From Nannobrachium achirus (Eukaryota > Chordata > Actinopteri > Myctophiformes > Myctophidae): a stretch of DNA of 64,000 nt. The stretch spans positions 18,077,195-18,141,194 of the forward strand of contig OY997643.1 of the NCBI GenBank assembly GCA_963921795.1, read 5' to 3'. Positions 31,586 to 42,764 of this stretch are shown piece after piece. The notes under the pieces are model-generated. The model did no database searches. It was not told the origin of the DNA and was given only the letters and a program-made list of their open reading frames with translations. Every line of letters starts with the position of its first letter. The first letter of the stretch is position 1. Made by a program: the position numbers and the translations under genes.

Positions 31586-31696
31586 TGGAAGCCAAGCTCT
31601 AACTGGATGATAGGCTGTTATACTGTAGGCTGTTTCCTGCACACTTGCTGCACAGAGTCTCATTCAGGCAGGAGACAGAGAGAGATGACGACTTGG

Positions 31697-31737
<41 letters not shown>

Positions 31738-31763
31738 CGTGCGTGCGTGTGTGTGTGTGTGTG
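31697..31763. repeat. (TG)n microsatellite
   Basis: About 65 bp of TG with a short TGCG block. Confidence 0.9.
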
Positions 31764-31819
31764 AGGGGTGACTGTAGCCTACTTTTCCAACCACTATATG
31801 TCAGCCTGTCAGCTGTGAT

Positions 31820-31820
31820 G

Positions 31821-31910
<90 letters not shown>

Positions 31911-31911
31911 G
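31820..31911. repeat. (TCTG)n/(TCTA)n tetranucleotide array
   Basis: About 75 bp of TCTG followed by TCTA units. Confidence 0.95.
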
Positions 31912-32187
31912 AATTTCCCATACCTTGGCTTTCACTTTTAAGAGCATGTCATTTTGGACTAGAATAGAACAGATAGTGATTCATGGCAGAGCTCACAATG
32001 TGAAACACTCAGTTAGTTTAAGTGAATCACTGTCCAGTCTTTACAGTTTTTTTCGATTGCTAAAACACATTTTTCAAAACTGTACGTTCTTTTCAAAACT
32101 GCACACACAAAACTCCAAACATTACACACAGATTGCTAAACCCTGGCATCCCTTTGCAAAACAACTCTTTGCCATCAAATCTCTTAA

Positions 32188-32814
32188 CCCTTAAGTTCTG
32201 TTCAGATTCACTACACCTTCGTTCTGTTCGGGTCATTTTGACCCGGTGGATATTTGGTTTTAAAAAAAACAACCCTAATATAAATTTTAACTTAACAAAT
32301 CATCATGATACATTGACTTTGACTCAATACCAAACAAATCATATGATATATTTGGTAAATGTTTGCATTTCTGCTTTGCTATATCACATTAAACACTGAA
32401 AGAGCTAGGCGTTTTTACTGATTTAGCTGAAATCCATGTAAAAAAAACTACTTCATTTAATACTGGGCAATATTGCTCATGCTTATAGGAAGGGGGGGGG
32501 GGGGGGGGGGGGGGGTTCGGAATGGGGCTTCGGAAGGGGGGTGATAGAAGTGGGGGTGACTGTGTGTCTGTGTTTTGGCATAATACTGTGTATTTCTGTG
32601 CTTCCGGGTCAAAATGACCCGAACAGCACTTAAGGTTCAAAAAATATGAGGGGGGTGTAGCATGGGTGTAGTGCAAAAATATTTTTTTTACATGTTCATC
32701 TCAGAAGAATCTTTAAGGCCAGTGAGTTTCAGGTGGAAACATTTTTAATTTCTACCTTTTTTTTCCAAATGAAAATGTAAAACGGGTCAAAATGACCCGA
32801 ACAGCACTTAAGGG
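32188..32814. mobile_element. piggyBac-like MITE
   Basis: Flanked by TTAA at 32184-32187 and 32815-32818. The ends are CCCTTAAGTTCTGTT and AACAGCACTTAAGGG, each followed inward by the palindromic GGGTCATTTTGACCC. TTAA duplications with CCC ends are diagnostic of piggyBac. A third copy of the terminus (AACAGCACTTAAGGTT) lies internally at about 32622. Contains a poly-G run at 32491-32514. Confidence 0.85.
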
Positions 32815-33132
32815 TTAACATGTTCACAAAATGGAACTCGTGTTTTCATTTGGTAAACACAGCCATATTTTCACATGACACACACATTCATTCATTGAAT
32901 AAACACAACTAAGCTTTTGGCTGAACACTACCAAGCATGTACAGAACACTGAAGAGCAAAATTGAAAACACAATTATCGAAATGGAACACACTGAATGAA
33001 TGACAATTACTCTGGTAAATGAACCTAATTCCCTTTTTGTAAAATGAACCAGTACATGCCCACTGTAGTAGACAAACATAAAACAGCACACAAATATGCA
33101 GACAAAACATTTTATTGACTGTAGGTCTAAAC

Positions 33133-33553
33133 GTTTACCCCCAAACTTTTTGTCTCAGGGCACCCCATGAACATTTTTTTTTTAAATCCGAAGCACCCCT
33201 ACATTATAATTTTCACTCCCAGCACCTTATATTTATAGCATATCGTCGTTGTCGGGGGGAAACCTTATATGTTTAAAACCGTTCGTTTTGTATTTATCAT
33301 CTATAAAATGTGCTAAACTAGTGAAAACAGCAGATCTACAAGCACACAACGCCTCGCATCACAAGTTGAGATATAGCCATTTTGGTTAGAACTGACTTGT
33401 ACTGTATAACGTTGTACTTCAAGTTTAAAATGATACTAAATATTTTTTCAAGTGTCCAAATAAATTCCAAATATTATCAAATTATCTCGTGGCACCCCTG
33501 GACTGCCCTCATGGCACCCCAGGGTGCCCCGTCACCCACTTTGAAAACCCCTG
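33133..33553. mobile_element. hAT-like MITE related to 58257-58785
   Basis: The left end is eroded (TTACCCCCAAACTTTTTGTC); the right end is CACTTTGAAAACCCCTG. The interior includes GCATATCGTCGTTGTCGGGG and a half palindrome (CAGCAGATCTACAAGCACAC), shared with the full copy at 58257. Confidence 0.7.
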
Positions 33554-35049
33554 GCCTAGAGTGCCGCATGAAGCCCTGACAGGCCTCAAAGCCCACATCT
33601 CCACAAGCCTCCTCCATTGCCTGAAGCAGTGGGACCTGGCTCTGAATTGCTCGCCAGACCCGAAAGTTTAGAGATTTGAATATTTGTGTGTTGTGGATTG
33701 ATGCTTTGAGATTTTATGTGAGAAGTGTGTGCAAACCTGAAAATTGTGTGTTGTGTTTTGACAACAAGGTGATGTGAAATTGACATCAGAGTGTAAAGAA
33801 GGAAAGTCAGAGTCTAATATGATAAGGAAATCTAAAATAATAACAAATTGAGTCAAGTGATTGGGGACAGAAGTAAAGGTTGTGAAAATTGTGCCTAATT
33901 TTAGCTTTTTGTGTTTTAGCAATCGAAAAAAAATGTAAGTGGGGCGCATACACAAACTCACACACAAATTGCTAAACCCTGGTATCCCTTTGCAAAACAA
34001 CAACAAAACAACTGCCATCAAATCAAATCAAATGTTCACAAAATGGAACTTGTGTTTTCATTTGGTAAACACAGACATTTTCACATGACACACACATACC
34101 ATTCATTGAATAAACACAACTAAGTTTTTGGCTGAACGTGAACACTACCAAGCATGTACAGAACACTGAAGAGCAAAATTGAAAACACAATTATAGAAAT
34201 GGAACACACTGAATGAATGACAATGGCTCTGGAGAATGAGCTATTTCTCCTTTTGTAAAATGACTGTAGGCCTACTTTTTTCAAACATAAAACAGCACTC
34301 AAATGTGCATCCAAAAAAAGATGTATTTGGGTATATGATTTACAGTAGATTTAGGCATCATGCCCCCGGTCAGAGATGGGCACAAAATACAAAAAAGTAA
34401 AAAATAAAAATAAAAAAACAGTGACCAGTGTACTGTCACCAAGATACTATCCTGGTCCTGGTATTTGTATCTTTGTATTTCAAATACTTTTTTGTATTTT
34501 GTGCCCATCTCTGCCTCTGGTTCCCGTTTCCATGTTCAGTTGTGCGACAACTGAACATTGTGTGTAGTGTTTAGACAACAGGGTGAATTGACATCAGACC
34601 TGAAAGTGTAGAGATTTGAATAGTTGTGTGTTGTAGGTTGATACCGTGAGATTTTATGTGAGAAGTGTGTGCAAACCTGAAAATTGTGTGTTGTGTTTTG
34701 ACAACAAGTTGATGTGAAATTGACATCAGAGTGTAAAGAAGGAAAGTCAGAGTCTAATATGATAAGGAAATCTAAGTAACAAATTGAGTCAAGCGATTGG
34801 GGACAGAAGTAAAGGTTGTGAAAATTGTGCCTAATTTTTGCTTTTTGTGTTTTAGCAATCGAAACAAACTGTAACTGGAAGCCAGTGAAGAGTAGTCAGG
34901 ACGGGGGTGATGTGGTCACGCTTCCTGCTGTTAGTCATTACATTCATGAATGTTCAGAGTGTAAGAACTACTAACGTGGTTAGGTTATTATTAGCCTGTA
35001 CATCCTTCACACAGACCTCTATGTCCACGTATTGGTAAGACTGTGTTCA

Positions 35050-35150
35050 TTGAAACACTAATAGCTCCATAGCTGAATGGAGAGGCCTTTGTTTGGGGAA
35101 GGTTGCTGGTTCGCCCCCGGTCCCTGAGAAAGACACTGATCCCCCTATAT
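35050..35150 (+). mobile_element. SINE fragment interrupted by a hAT-like MITE
   Basis: ATAGCTCCATAGCTGAATGG and the B-box-like GGTTCGCCCCC are spaced as in tRNA-derived SINE heads. The body is broken by the element starting at 35151. Confidence 0.4.
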
Positions 35151-35620
35151 CAGGGGTCTTCAACGTTTTCGGGCCAAGGACCCCTTAGCTGAGAGAGACA
35201 TGAAGCAGGGACCCCCTCTACATATTGTATAAATGTGTGATGCAGATTTTCATCGATTTCATATAGATAGATTCACTTGTTTGAGATCACTGTCATCAGT
35301 CTTTGATTTGTGTCGATGTGTTTTTCTTTCAGACATTTAACCACTTAAATTGTCGATACTTTAATACTAAACTTGACCTTTCACTCTGTACTTGGTCGGC
35401 TCTTTTTTATCTCTACACCAAACCTATTTGCCAAAAATAGCCGATCTACAAGCTCTCAACGCCTCGCAAACGCGAGGTGTTGAGAGCTTGTAGATCAGCT
35501 ATTTTTGACTAAAGTTCTCCTCAGAATTGGGATGCGAGGGTTCACGTTGTTAAATTAATTTTAAAAGATCACACAAAGATTTGGCGGTAGGGGTCCCGGA
35601 CCCCCTGTTGAAGACCCCTG
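35151..35620. mobile_element. hAT-like MITE, family A
   Basis: Begins CAGGGGTCTTCAACG and ends GTTGAAGACCCCTG. Flanks CCCTATAT (35143-35150) and CCCTAAAT (35621-35628) agree at seven of eight bases. A long palindrome lies at 35432-35509. Confidence 0.9.
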
Positions 35621-35724
35621 CCCTAAATAGTTAGGATGTTAAATGTATTGATTTCACCTACTGCTCCTGATACTGTAGTTTAGGATGGGTATAGGCCCTA
35701 AATGTATGAATACCACCCACTGTT

Positions 35725-35900
35725 TTGATTGATTGATTGAAGACTTTAGAAGGTTGCATAGGAAAAAGTACAGTTTCACAACAGTACAGTTCACTGGTAC
35801 AAGGTCAACTAAAAGGAGATCCTAGTAAGCTTTTCAGCGTATTTACATAGGAAACCTTTATGTAGATCTCATATAACATTGAATGACAGACTAACTATTC
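35725..35900 (-). mobile_element. LINE 3' UTR with (CAAT)n tail
   Basis: Inverted copy of the family described at 22320-22624, from TTGATTGATTGAAGACTTTA to GAATGACAGAC. Confidence 0.7.
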
Positions 35901-36128
35901 CGAATCAGAATGGGTAAATGGATGAATATCACACACTGCTGCTCCTATAGATGGGTAAATGCAGAGGACAAATATCACGTTTGTGCAAAATATACTGTGA
36001 CAAACAAATACTCCACAGCAGTGGGGACTAAATGAATTATAATGAACGCAGCTGATCATGCAACTCCAGGTGGAATGTAGAGGATACAGCTTGTGCCAGG
36101 CAGGGAGTCAGTGTTCTGTCATTATGCA

Positions 36129-36590
36129 CAGGGGCGTCACAAGGGGTAGGAAAGTGGGACTGAGTTACTAGGGCCCAAGGTGGAGGGGCCTAGCAACTTT
36201 AGCTATTGAAAAATAGCAGACATACAAGCTCACAGCGCGGCACCGAGTGCCGCGCTGCGAGCTTGTAGATCTGCTATTTTTGAAAAGTTGTGAAAATGTG
36301 TGAAAATCTTTGGATATAATGTAAACTAAAATTTTGCTTCTGGAGGTCCCTGGAACTAAATATTTTGAGATCGGGGTCTGTGGCCAAATATATATCATCT
36401 TGGGGGTCCTTGACATAGGTTTCTTGCACACATTTTCACGATTTTTAAAAAATAGCAGATATGCAAGCTCGCAGCGCGGCACTCGGTGCCGCGCTGTGAG
36501 CTTGTATATCTGCTATTTTTCAATAGTTAAAGCACAGGGCCCACAGTGAATCCTTGTACCCGGGGCCCAGAATTTGGTGCGACACCCCCG
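36129..36590. mobile_element. hAT-like MITE, family B, with perfect target duplication
   Basis: Begins CAGGGGCGTCAC and ends GCGACACCCCCG, with ATTATGCA on both sides (36121-36128 and 36591-36598). It contains two long palindromes (36208-36282 and 36446-36520) with GC-rich loops (GCGGCACCGAGTGCCGC) around a family C segment. Confidence 0.9.
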
Positions 36591-37079
36591 ATTATGCACA
36601 TAATGACTAATCAAGTCATCCTGATTTCACAAGTGCTTTCAATAGAAATGTCCTATTTACCACTAATGCGTGCAGTGCTATCAGAGCTGCTGTTTACATG
36701 TATGAGTGCATGAGAGCGCACAGCATCCACCATGCAATTAACTCCTGACATTTACACACTAGAAAAACAAATTGTCACTGCATACAAGGAAACCTTGTAT
36801 GTCCAAATCCCCCTCTTTTCAAAACAAATAAATAACCTTCCGATTGAGCCTTTATTGTTTAATCACACAAGCTGTTGTTACATTAAGACCTGAGGACAAT
36901 TCTTTTTTAACTTCTAAACTTTTATCCCACGATTTTGTAACCATTTTTTCACGTATAGTGCCAATTGCTTTAGCTGTAATCCTGGGCTCTGCTCTCCCTC
37001 TGCCAACCTGGGGAGGGCCCTGCACTGAGCTCATGCTTCCTTCAGTGCATGAGGAGTGAGCAAGCCACTTCCTATCACC

Positions 37080-37325
37080 TGACATAGCAGAGGGGAAGGA
37101 ACACGTTATTCCAACCAGGCTAGGGGCAGGCATATATAAACATGCAGTAATGGGTAGAACATGTAAACTCCACACAGAAAGGCCCTTTCGCCAACCCCAC
37201 CAAGGGTGTAGGTGCTGATGACGCGGAGGAGAGAACACGCCCCCAGCACCCCACGGGGGGAATCGAACCCAGGACCTTCTATAGCTGTGAGGCGACAGCA
37301 CTACCCAGTGCGCCACCGTCTGTGC
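37080..37325 (-). mobile_element. tRNA-derived SINE
   Basis: On the minus strand the head reads GGTGGCGCACTGGGTAGTGC (A box) and then GGTCCTGGGTTCGATTCCCC (B box). The body contains GTGTGGAGTTTACATGTTCT, a tract shared by a widespread fish SINE group. It ends near AACACGTTATTCC. Confidence 0.8.
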
Positions 37326-37384
37326 CCCCAACCCGAGGCTAATTCTGTGTCTTCTAAACAGTTTCCTGAAAAACTTATGTTGCT

Positions 37385-37560
37385 ATATCAGTGGTGCTCA
37401 AACCTTTTCATGTCAAGGACCCCCAAAATGATATGTATTTGGCCGCCGACCATCTCAGAATATGTTGGTTCAGCGACCCCCAGAAGCAAAGATTTGTTCA
37501 CTTTAAAAGAATGTATTCAAAGTTTGCCAAAAAATTACACTATTTTTGAATAGCCAAAGA
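37385..37560. mobile_element. hAT-like MITE fragment, family C
   Basis: Begins CAGTGGTGCTCAAACC, followed by TTTTCATGTCAAGGACCCCC, as in the copies at 50109 and 53052. The right half is missing. Confidence 0.65.
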
Positions 37561-37799
37561 ATGAAATAATGCTTGTTATCTCTAATCTAAAATGACACAG
37601 ATGCTTTCCTGGTCTTAATGGGTTGAAGACAAATAACCTGGGTTCCCATGGATCCCATGTAGTTATTATTTATTATTATTATTTAGTCCCACAAGATTTT
37701 GTTAATGCTTTTCACTGGTTCAATATTGATAAAACCCCCAAGACACACTTGTGAACCACTTTCACTTGCACCTCTCTTGCACCTCACAAAACCTCTCAA

Positions 37800-38115
37800 A
37801 AACTGCAGAAAATGAAAGATCTAGAAACGTCTCGCGTAGCGACGTGTTGTGAGCTTAATGTAGATGCGCGACACTCTTGTAACAACAAAGCATAGAGGCA
37901 TTGATTTAGAAAATATAGTTGCTGTCATGCAGGTGGAAACCTTGTACTGTATGTTCAAAACCTTCCCCTTTTTTGTTTATTATTTAAAGCTTGTAGATCG
38001 GCTATTTTCACTACTTATGTATGATGAAGTGGAAGTGGGACTTTAATTTACGGAAAAAAAAAACATTCAAATGTGAAACTTGGAGATAGGAGGTTTCTGG
38101 TTGACAGGCCGACGG
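37800..38115. mobile_element. Decayed palindromic mini-element
   Basis: Partial palindrome arms (GAAAGATCTAGAAACG, GCTTGTAGATCGGC) and the AGTGGAAG/GAAACTTGGAGATAGGAGG flank identify an old copy of the family seen at 12296 and 58362. Confidence 0.5.
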
Positions 38116-38669
38116 GGACGATGGTTTCACTATAATAGATATAGATAGACCCTCAGCCTGGTCTCCACGGCAACTGTTGCCGAAGGCCAGGGAGAACAGG
38201 AAGCCTGTTGACATGGTAACGAGACACCACACCTCCCACCCACTGTACAGTACCGTACAGTACTGCTTCTCAACATCAGGTGCGGGGACCCACCAGGGGC
38301 TCCAAATGGACCCTTACAGGTGGGTCTGTAACTCAGAGGGTATAACTGAGTTAAAGGAGTATAGTTTATGCAAAAAATTACTTAGTCTCTATCAATTATT
38401 AGCAATAATTTGATGACCGGGTCATCGGTCAATAGGAAACTCAGTAGGAGACTTTTTGAGTCTCCATTCATCAAATTATTAATGAATTCAAAGCTTCATG
38501 GGTTGTGTAATTAATAGAGAATAAGTCATTTTTGGGGTAAAAACTCCTTAAGCACTTAAGTTTTACTAGATTGTGGGTCTACCACCGGCTAACCCTTGCG
38601 GCCCAACCACCTGCAGCAGCTGAATGGAATGTTTGGATCGGGAGTCTGGTGCAAGTCACAGGTTCTGGA

Positions 38670-38742
38670 CCTGGTGAGAGCAGGAGAGGACCTGCTGAGA
38701 GCAGGAGAGGACCTGCTGAGAGCAGGAGAGGACTTCTCTCTT
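38670..38742. repeat. 21 bp minisatellite
   Basis: Three copies of GAGAGCAGGAGAGGACCTGCT. Confidence 0.85.
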
Positions 38743-39439
38743 GTGAAATGTAATTGAAATGTAATTTGTAATTTGTACTTTTGAATACTTGAGTATATAC
38801 TTTGTCCAGTTCACAAGGCCTTCCCAGTGGAAGTTGGAACATTGTGTGTTTGTTGCTAGGCAACAAATATGCTACATTTCCAGCAGAATGCAGTTTGACT
38901 TTAACAACAAATGTGCGATACCGGAGGAGTGGGCACCGAAACACTGTGGGCACCTCAATGTTTGGATACAGGAAGAGTGGGCACCGAAAAACTGTGGACA
39001 CCTCGATACATTTCTTCTATTTCTTCCCTCAATAAAAAAAGAAAATAACAAATTTGGTCGGAAATGTAGGCTACTCTTCAACTTTTGTTAATTCCACAAT
39101 GCCTGGCTATAGGTTTTGTAACGCATGATCAAATCATGTGGGCTATAATATAGGCTACTATACATTACTTCAGACCATTTTCCAAATTCTATATCTTATA
39201 TTACATTTTAGAACTGCTGCCAGCGGTATTTGAGTGTCACCAACAGACCAAATGCAGCACTCCAATTGGCTATAACGTCCCCCAGTCCAGGGGATCTTAA
39301 CGTCCGCCCAGCCAATGGATCTGTAACCCTACACCAGCCCATACAACAAGCCTGCACCAGCCTGCAAGCAGCTGTTGTCACGGTTACGCTCCACCCAGCC
39401 CACGCTGCCCACGCCCAGCCCACTCAGCCCACTCAATCT

Positions 39440-39560
39440 CAGAGGCAGCTGATCCACACAAGAAAGATTTGCGGACAACACCGGAAGTGCGTCCGGCGGT
39501 CAAATATGTCCGACCGGAAACGTGCGCTGCGGCACAATAGTTCCGCCACAATAGTTCCGC
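39440..39560. promoter_or_regulatory. GC-rich segment with an ETS-type motif (weak promoter candidate)
   Basis: ACCGGAAGTGCG at about 39480 fits an ETS-family site, and the segment has several CpGs in an otherwise AT-rich region. Four copies of ACAATAGTTCCGCC follow at about 39531-39587, then a long T-rich run. It lies about 4.5 kb upstream of the cstf1 start codon. No transcript evidence exists in the sequence. Confidence 0.2.
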
Positions 39561-39700
39561 CACAATAGTTCCGCCACAATAGTTCCCCCCCATTTTTTTT
39601 TTATTTTTTTTTTATTATTATTTTTTTTTAATAACTTTTTTTTTTTCTTTTCTTTTTTTTAACTAGATGTGAGCGGGCCGAAGGCCCGCGAACCTCTAGT
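39531..39700 (+). mobile_element. Possible Helitron/Helentron 3' end with preceding minisatellite
   Basis: GCGGGCCGAAGGCCCGC (39673-39689) folds into a perfect stem and is followed after six bases by CTAG|T at 39696-39700, the usual 3' signature of Helitron-type elements. The preceding 14 bp repeats and poly-T run resemble their non-autonomous forms. An outer inverted pair (AACTAGA/TCTAGTT) surrounds the hairpin. I cannot see a 5' end. Confidence 0.4.
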
Positions 39701-39892
39701 TTGTATACGTTTTGGAATTTCCAGTTTAACATTGAGTTGACCACACAGCAGTCTTCTTATAACCTAATGTTCACTCCACACTGGCAGTCAGACCGTGTAA
39801 ATGGGCCATTACACTCAAAGCACCACAGTGCTAAATGTGTCAATACAGCATCACAGTCATTTTGACCACTTTATCCGTTTATACGTTGGCTC

Positions 39893-40455
39893 TAGGGGTG
39901 TAACGATATAGTAACTGTATCGAAATATCGTTTTTAACTTAAAAAATCGAAGTAGATCGAAATGAAAACAGCTAAAATCGAATCGTATCGTTTTATTTTG
40001 TATCGTATCGAATCGGCAGTGCAAAGAATCGATTGTATCGATACTGCCTACTTGTGCATTGTATTTAGCATTTTTAAGAAGAAAAAATGAAAAGGAGGGG
40101 TTTAATTACTTTTCCTTTCCATATAGCTACACTGGTCTATCGATAAATGTGTGTAATCTCTGGGTTCATGTCAAGGTGCAGGTTTGTCAATATACAATGT
40201 CCATTTTGGCAGATAATCACTGTGTTTACTTATTTATATCCATAATAATACATGTTTCCCTTAAAAACCTGCACTAGCCAGACCTTTCACACAGATTTAA
40301 TTTATTTGCTAAATAGTTACTATATCGATTTTAAATAATTAAATCGAATCGTATCGTATCACCATGAATGAACTAATATCGTCCATGTATCGTATCGTCA
40401 GCCCTGTATCGTGATATGTATCGAATCGCTATTAAAATGTATCGTTACACCCCTA
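39893..40455. mobile_element. hAT-like MITE with perfect 8 bp target duplication
   Basis: Begins TAGGGGTGTAACGATA and ends TATCGTTACACCCCTA. Flanked by GTTGGCTC at 39885-39892 and 40456-40463. The interior is rich in ATCG-type repeats (TATCGTATCG). The 563 bp copy carries no transposase. Confidence 0.9.
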
Positions 40456-40702
40456 GTTGGCTCGTATAAATGGATAGTTTGGTCCCGGTCCATCCCGTTA
40501 TATCTGTACAGTCAGAATGAGAGTTCTTTCCTACCAGTTTTTGAGTTCACCGCACTTGCAGTCAACAGTTTACCCTAGACTTTAGGCCTAACGGGTGACA
40601 GAGAAAGAGGAAGAGGAAGGTGATTCCAGTCAGATAGAGCTTTAATTGCCCCTCTAGCTTCTGGTTTAAGCGATATAAACAAAAGAGTGTTTCTATATGG
40701 AC

Positions 40703-41010
40703 CAGTGGTTTTCAAACTGTGTGCTGTTGTGAGCATGTAGATCGGCTATTTTCACAATTTCTGCCTCTAATATTGGACAATTTGGCCAATGTTTCATTTG
40801 ACATAATTGCAGGGGTATTAAATTGTCACTTTAGAAATGTGCAGATACCCTCCATACACTTAAACTTTATGTCGGTTTGTTTACTGTTGAGTGAGAAAAC
40901 AATGTTGCACGTTAAATAAATCATTTGGGCCCCCCAAAATAATTTGAGGACCCCTCCGGGGGTCCCGACCATAGAGTATATGGTCCCGACCCACAGGTTG
41001 AGAACCACTG
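40703..41010. mobile_element. hAT-like MITE, family D
   Basis: Begins CAGTGGTTTTCAAAC and ends GTTGAGAACCACTG. It retains a half palindrome (TTGTGAGCATGTAGATCGGC) next to its left end and shares CTCTAATATTGGACAATTT with other family D copies. Confidence 0.75.
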
Positions 41011-41164
41011 ACTTAGACAAGTCCACATGGGATTCTGTGACAACCACACAATATTAATTCTATACTCAACAATGGTTCTATACCCTCCAACTTCCAGGGG
41101 GTCCCCAGCAAAACAAGGTAACAATTTACTATTCTTTTTCTGCTTAAAGTATTCAAAAAGAGAC

Positions 41165-41232
41165 AATCTACAAGGTCACAATAACATGCCACAACACAAT
41201 GTGTTGTGAGCTTGTAGATCTGCTATTTTCCA
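41165..41232. repeat. Palindrome of the AATAGCAGATCTACAAG family
   Basis: GACAATCTACAAGGTCACAA pairs imperfectly with TTGTGAGCTTGTAGATCTGC. It is one of the few copies not inside a clearly bounded MITE. Confidence 0.6.
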
Positions 41233-41334
41233 AAAACCTTTTTGATAAATAGGTGGGTGAGGGCCACTGAGAGGTCCTTGAATCATGACAAAGTTTAGCA
41301 ATCACTGCTTTACACAAATCTAAACAAGGAGCAG

Positions 41335-41640
41335 TACCTCACCCCAACAGTGGGAGGCAGCAACGCACCAAGCAGCGTCTAGTCTGCCCGGAAACACAGA
41401 AGACGTCAGACCGACGAAGAAGAGAAAGCACACATTGGGGAAGCAAAGCAACACTTTGGAGCAGAGAGGGTTTGTAGCTCTAATGTCGTCTAATAAACCA
41501 TGTTTTCACCTCTGTTCTTACCTTATGAGGATAAATATGAATGTCTGCACGCGCACGGAGCAGCACGGTCTTCATTACAGCTGCTAAACCAGCAAGAGAG
41601 CTGTGTTAGCACAGGATGCTAACCGTTAGCAGCAGCTAAT
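41335..41640. promoter_or_regulatory. Candidate cstf1 upstream promoter or 5' exon region (weak)
   Basis: CpG-containing, non-repetitive sequence with CCCGGAAACACAGAAGACG and CACGCGCACGGAGC, about 2.4-2.6 kb upstream of the cstf1 start codon. Such composition is common at fish housekeeping promoters. The first coding exon of cstf1 is preceded by an acceptor-like CAG, so a non-coding first exon somewhere upstream is likely. No direct proof. Confidence 0.25.
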
Positions 41641-41659
41641 GTCCATTCATTGTTTGTCA

Positions 41660-41856
41660 CAGTGTTTCTCAAACTTTACCATTTCATTTCAAGGTCTCCC
41701 CTTAACTCTGACAGTGTACACATGGAACCAAATGGACCCCAACGGGTCCATTTGGTTCCCATTTGTACACTGTCAGAGTTACAGACTTGTATGGGTCCAT
41801 TTTGACCCCCTGAAAGGAACCCACAGAGTCCCTGGAATCCTCTTTGAGAACTACTG
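41660..41856. mobile_element. hAT-like MITE with a second type of central palindrome
   Basis: Begins CAGTGTTTCTCAAAC and ends TTTGAGAACTACTG. Flanks GTTTGTCA and GTTTATGA share six of eight bases. The centre (about 41706-41786) is a palindrome of AACTCTGACAGTGTACA and TGTACACTGTCAGAGTT with an inner GGAACCAAATGGACCC stem. Confidence 0.75.
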
Positions 41857-42124
41857 GTTTATGATGCTGTCAGTTACACCTACAAGGTGTTTACATACAT
41901 CTGATTGTATGTTATAGTGTTTCAGCAACAAGTATCTGTGCTACTGTGTTTGTGGCATTGTGGAACACGTTGTGTTCAAACTATCCTACATAACTACAGT
42001 AAACAAACCTAGCCCAGCCTTACCCTCCCCTAACCCTTCTTTCTATTTACCTACTGTATATATATTTTTTGCACTGTTTTTTTTATTTTTTATTTTCCCT
42101 TTTTTTCCCTCCTGACTATATCTA

Positions 42125-42320
42125 CTGCATAGTACTGTGTTCTATCCGTCTGTCATTCAATGTTATATGAGATACTTATATGGTTTCCTCCTGTGTAAAT
42201 AAGCCAAGTGCTTTTCTAGGGTCTCCTTTTAGTTGACCTTGTACCAGTGATCTGTACTGTCATGAAACTGTACGTTTTTCTATTGCAAACTTCTAATAAA
42301 GTCTTCAATCAATCAAACAA
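42125..42320 (+). mobile_element. LINE 3' UTR with (CAAT)n tail
   Basis: Same family as 22320-22624. It ends TCTTCAATCAATCAAACAAA and meets an inverted copy starting at about 42360, tail to tail. Confidence 0.7.
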
Positions 42321-42359
42321 ACATGTAACTTTAGTGCTCTGCAGTGGATTGACCTGGCT

Positions 42360-42540
42360 GGCATCCTTATTGATTGATTGCTTTGATTGTATACTTTATT
42401 AGAAGTTCACTGATACAAGGTCAACTAAAAGGATAAACACCACAAGAAAGCGGCTAGGCTTGTTCCATTTGGGGTCCCTTTTTACACTCATACTCGTAAT
42501 GTACAACATTAAATGACAGACAAATACAACACAGCACTAT
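42360..42540 (-). mobile_element. LINE 3' UTR, inverted copy
   Basis: Starts with TTATTGATTGATTGC and continues GTACTTTATTAGAAG-like sequence and GATACAAGGTCAACTAAAAGG. Same family as above, opposite strand. Confidence 0.65.
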
Positions 42541-42764
42541 GCAGAAAATATAATGATAAGACAGTTGGAAATAGCCTTCTCTGTGAGAGAGTTGTACAAA
42601 TGTAACCGAATAGACCTGTTAACTGAATCTGAATGGATAAATGACACTGAGGGTTTTACTGGGTGCATCATCTACATCAGTGGTGCTCAACCTGTGGGTC
42701 GGTCCCTAGATAGATGACAGTGAAGTGACAATTTAAGGACTTTTAAGACAAACAGTTGGCATTT

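Larger units (their letters stand above)
32041..34874. mobile_element. Partly duplicated terminal-inverted-repeat element (TTACAGTTTTTTTCGATTGC family)
   Basis: The left end TTACAGTTTTTTTCGATTGC (32041) is inverted at the right end GCAATCGAAACAAACTGTAA (about 34855-34874) and in part at an internal right end (about 33918-33937). The bodies at 32817-33937 and 34020-34874 share long stretches (for example GTGTTTTCATTTGGTAAAC and TGTGAGAAGTGTGTGCAAAC), so the element is partly tandem-duplicated. The piggyBac-like element at 32188-32814 and a hAT-like element at about 33133-33553 are nested inside the first unit only. No transposase is visible. Confidence 0.65.
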
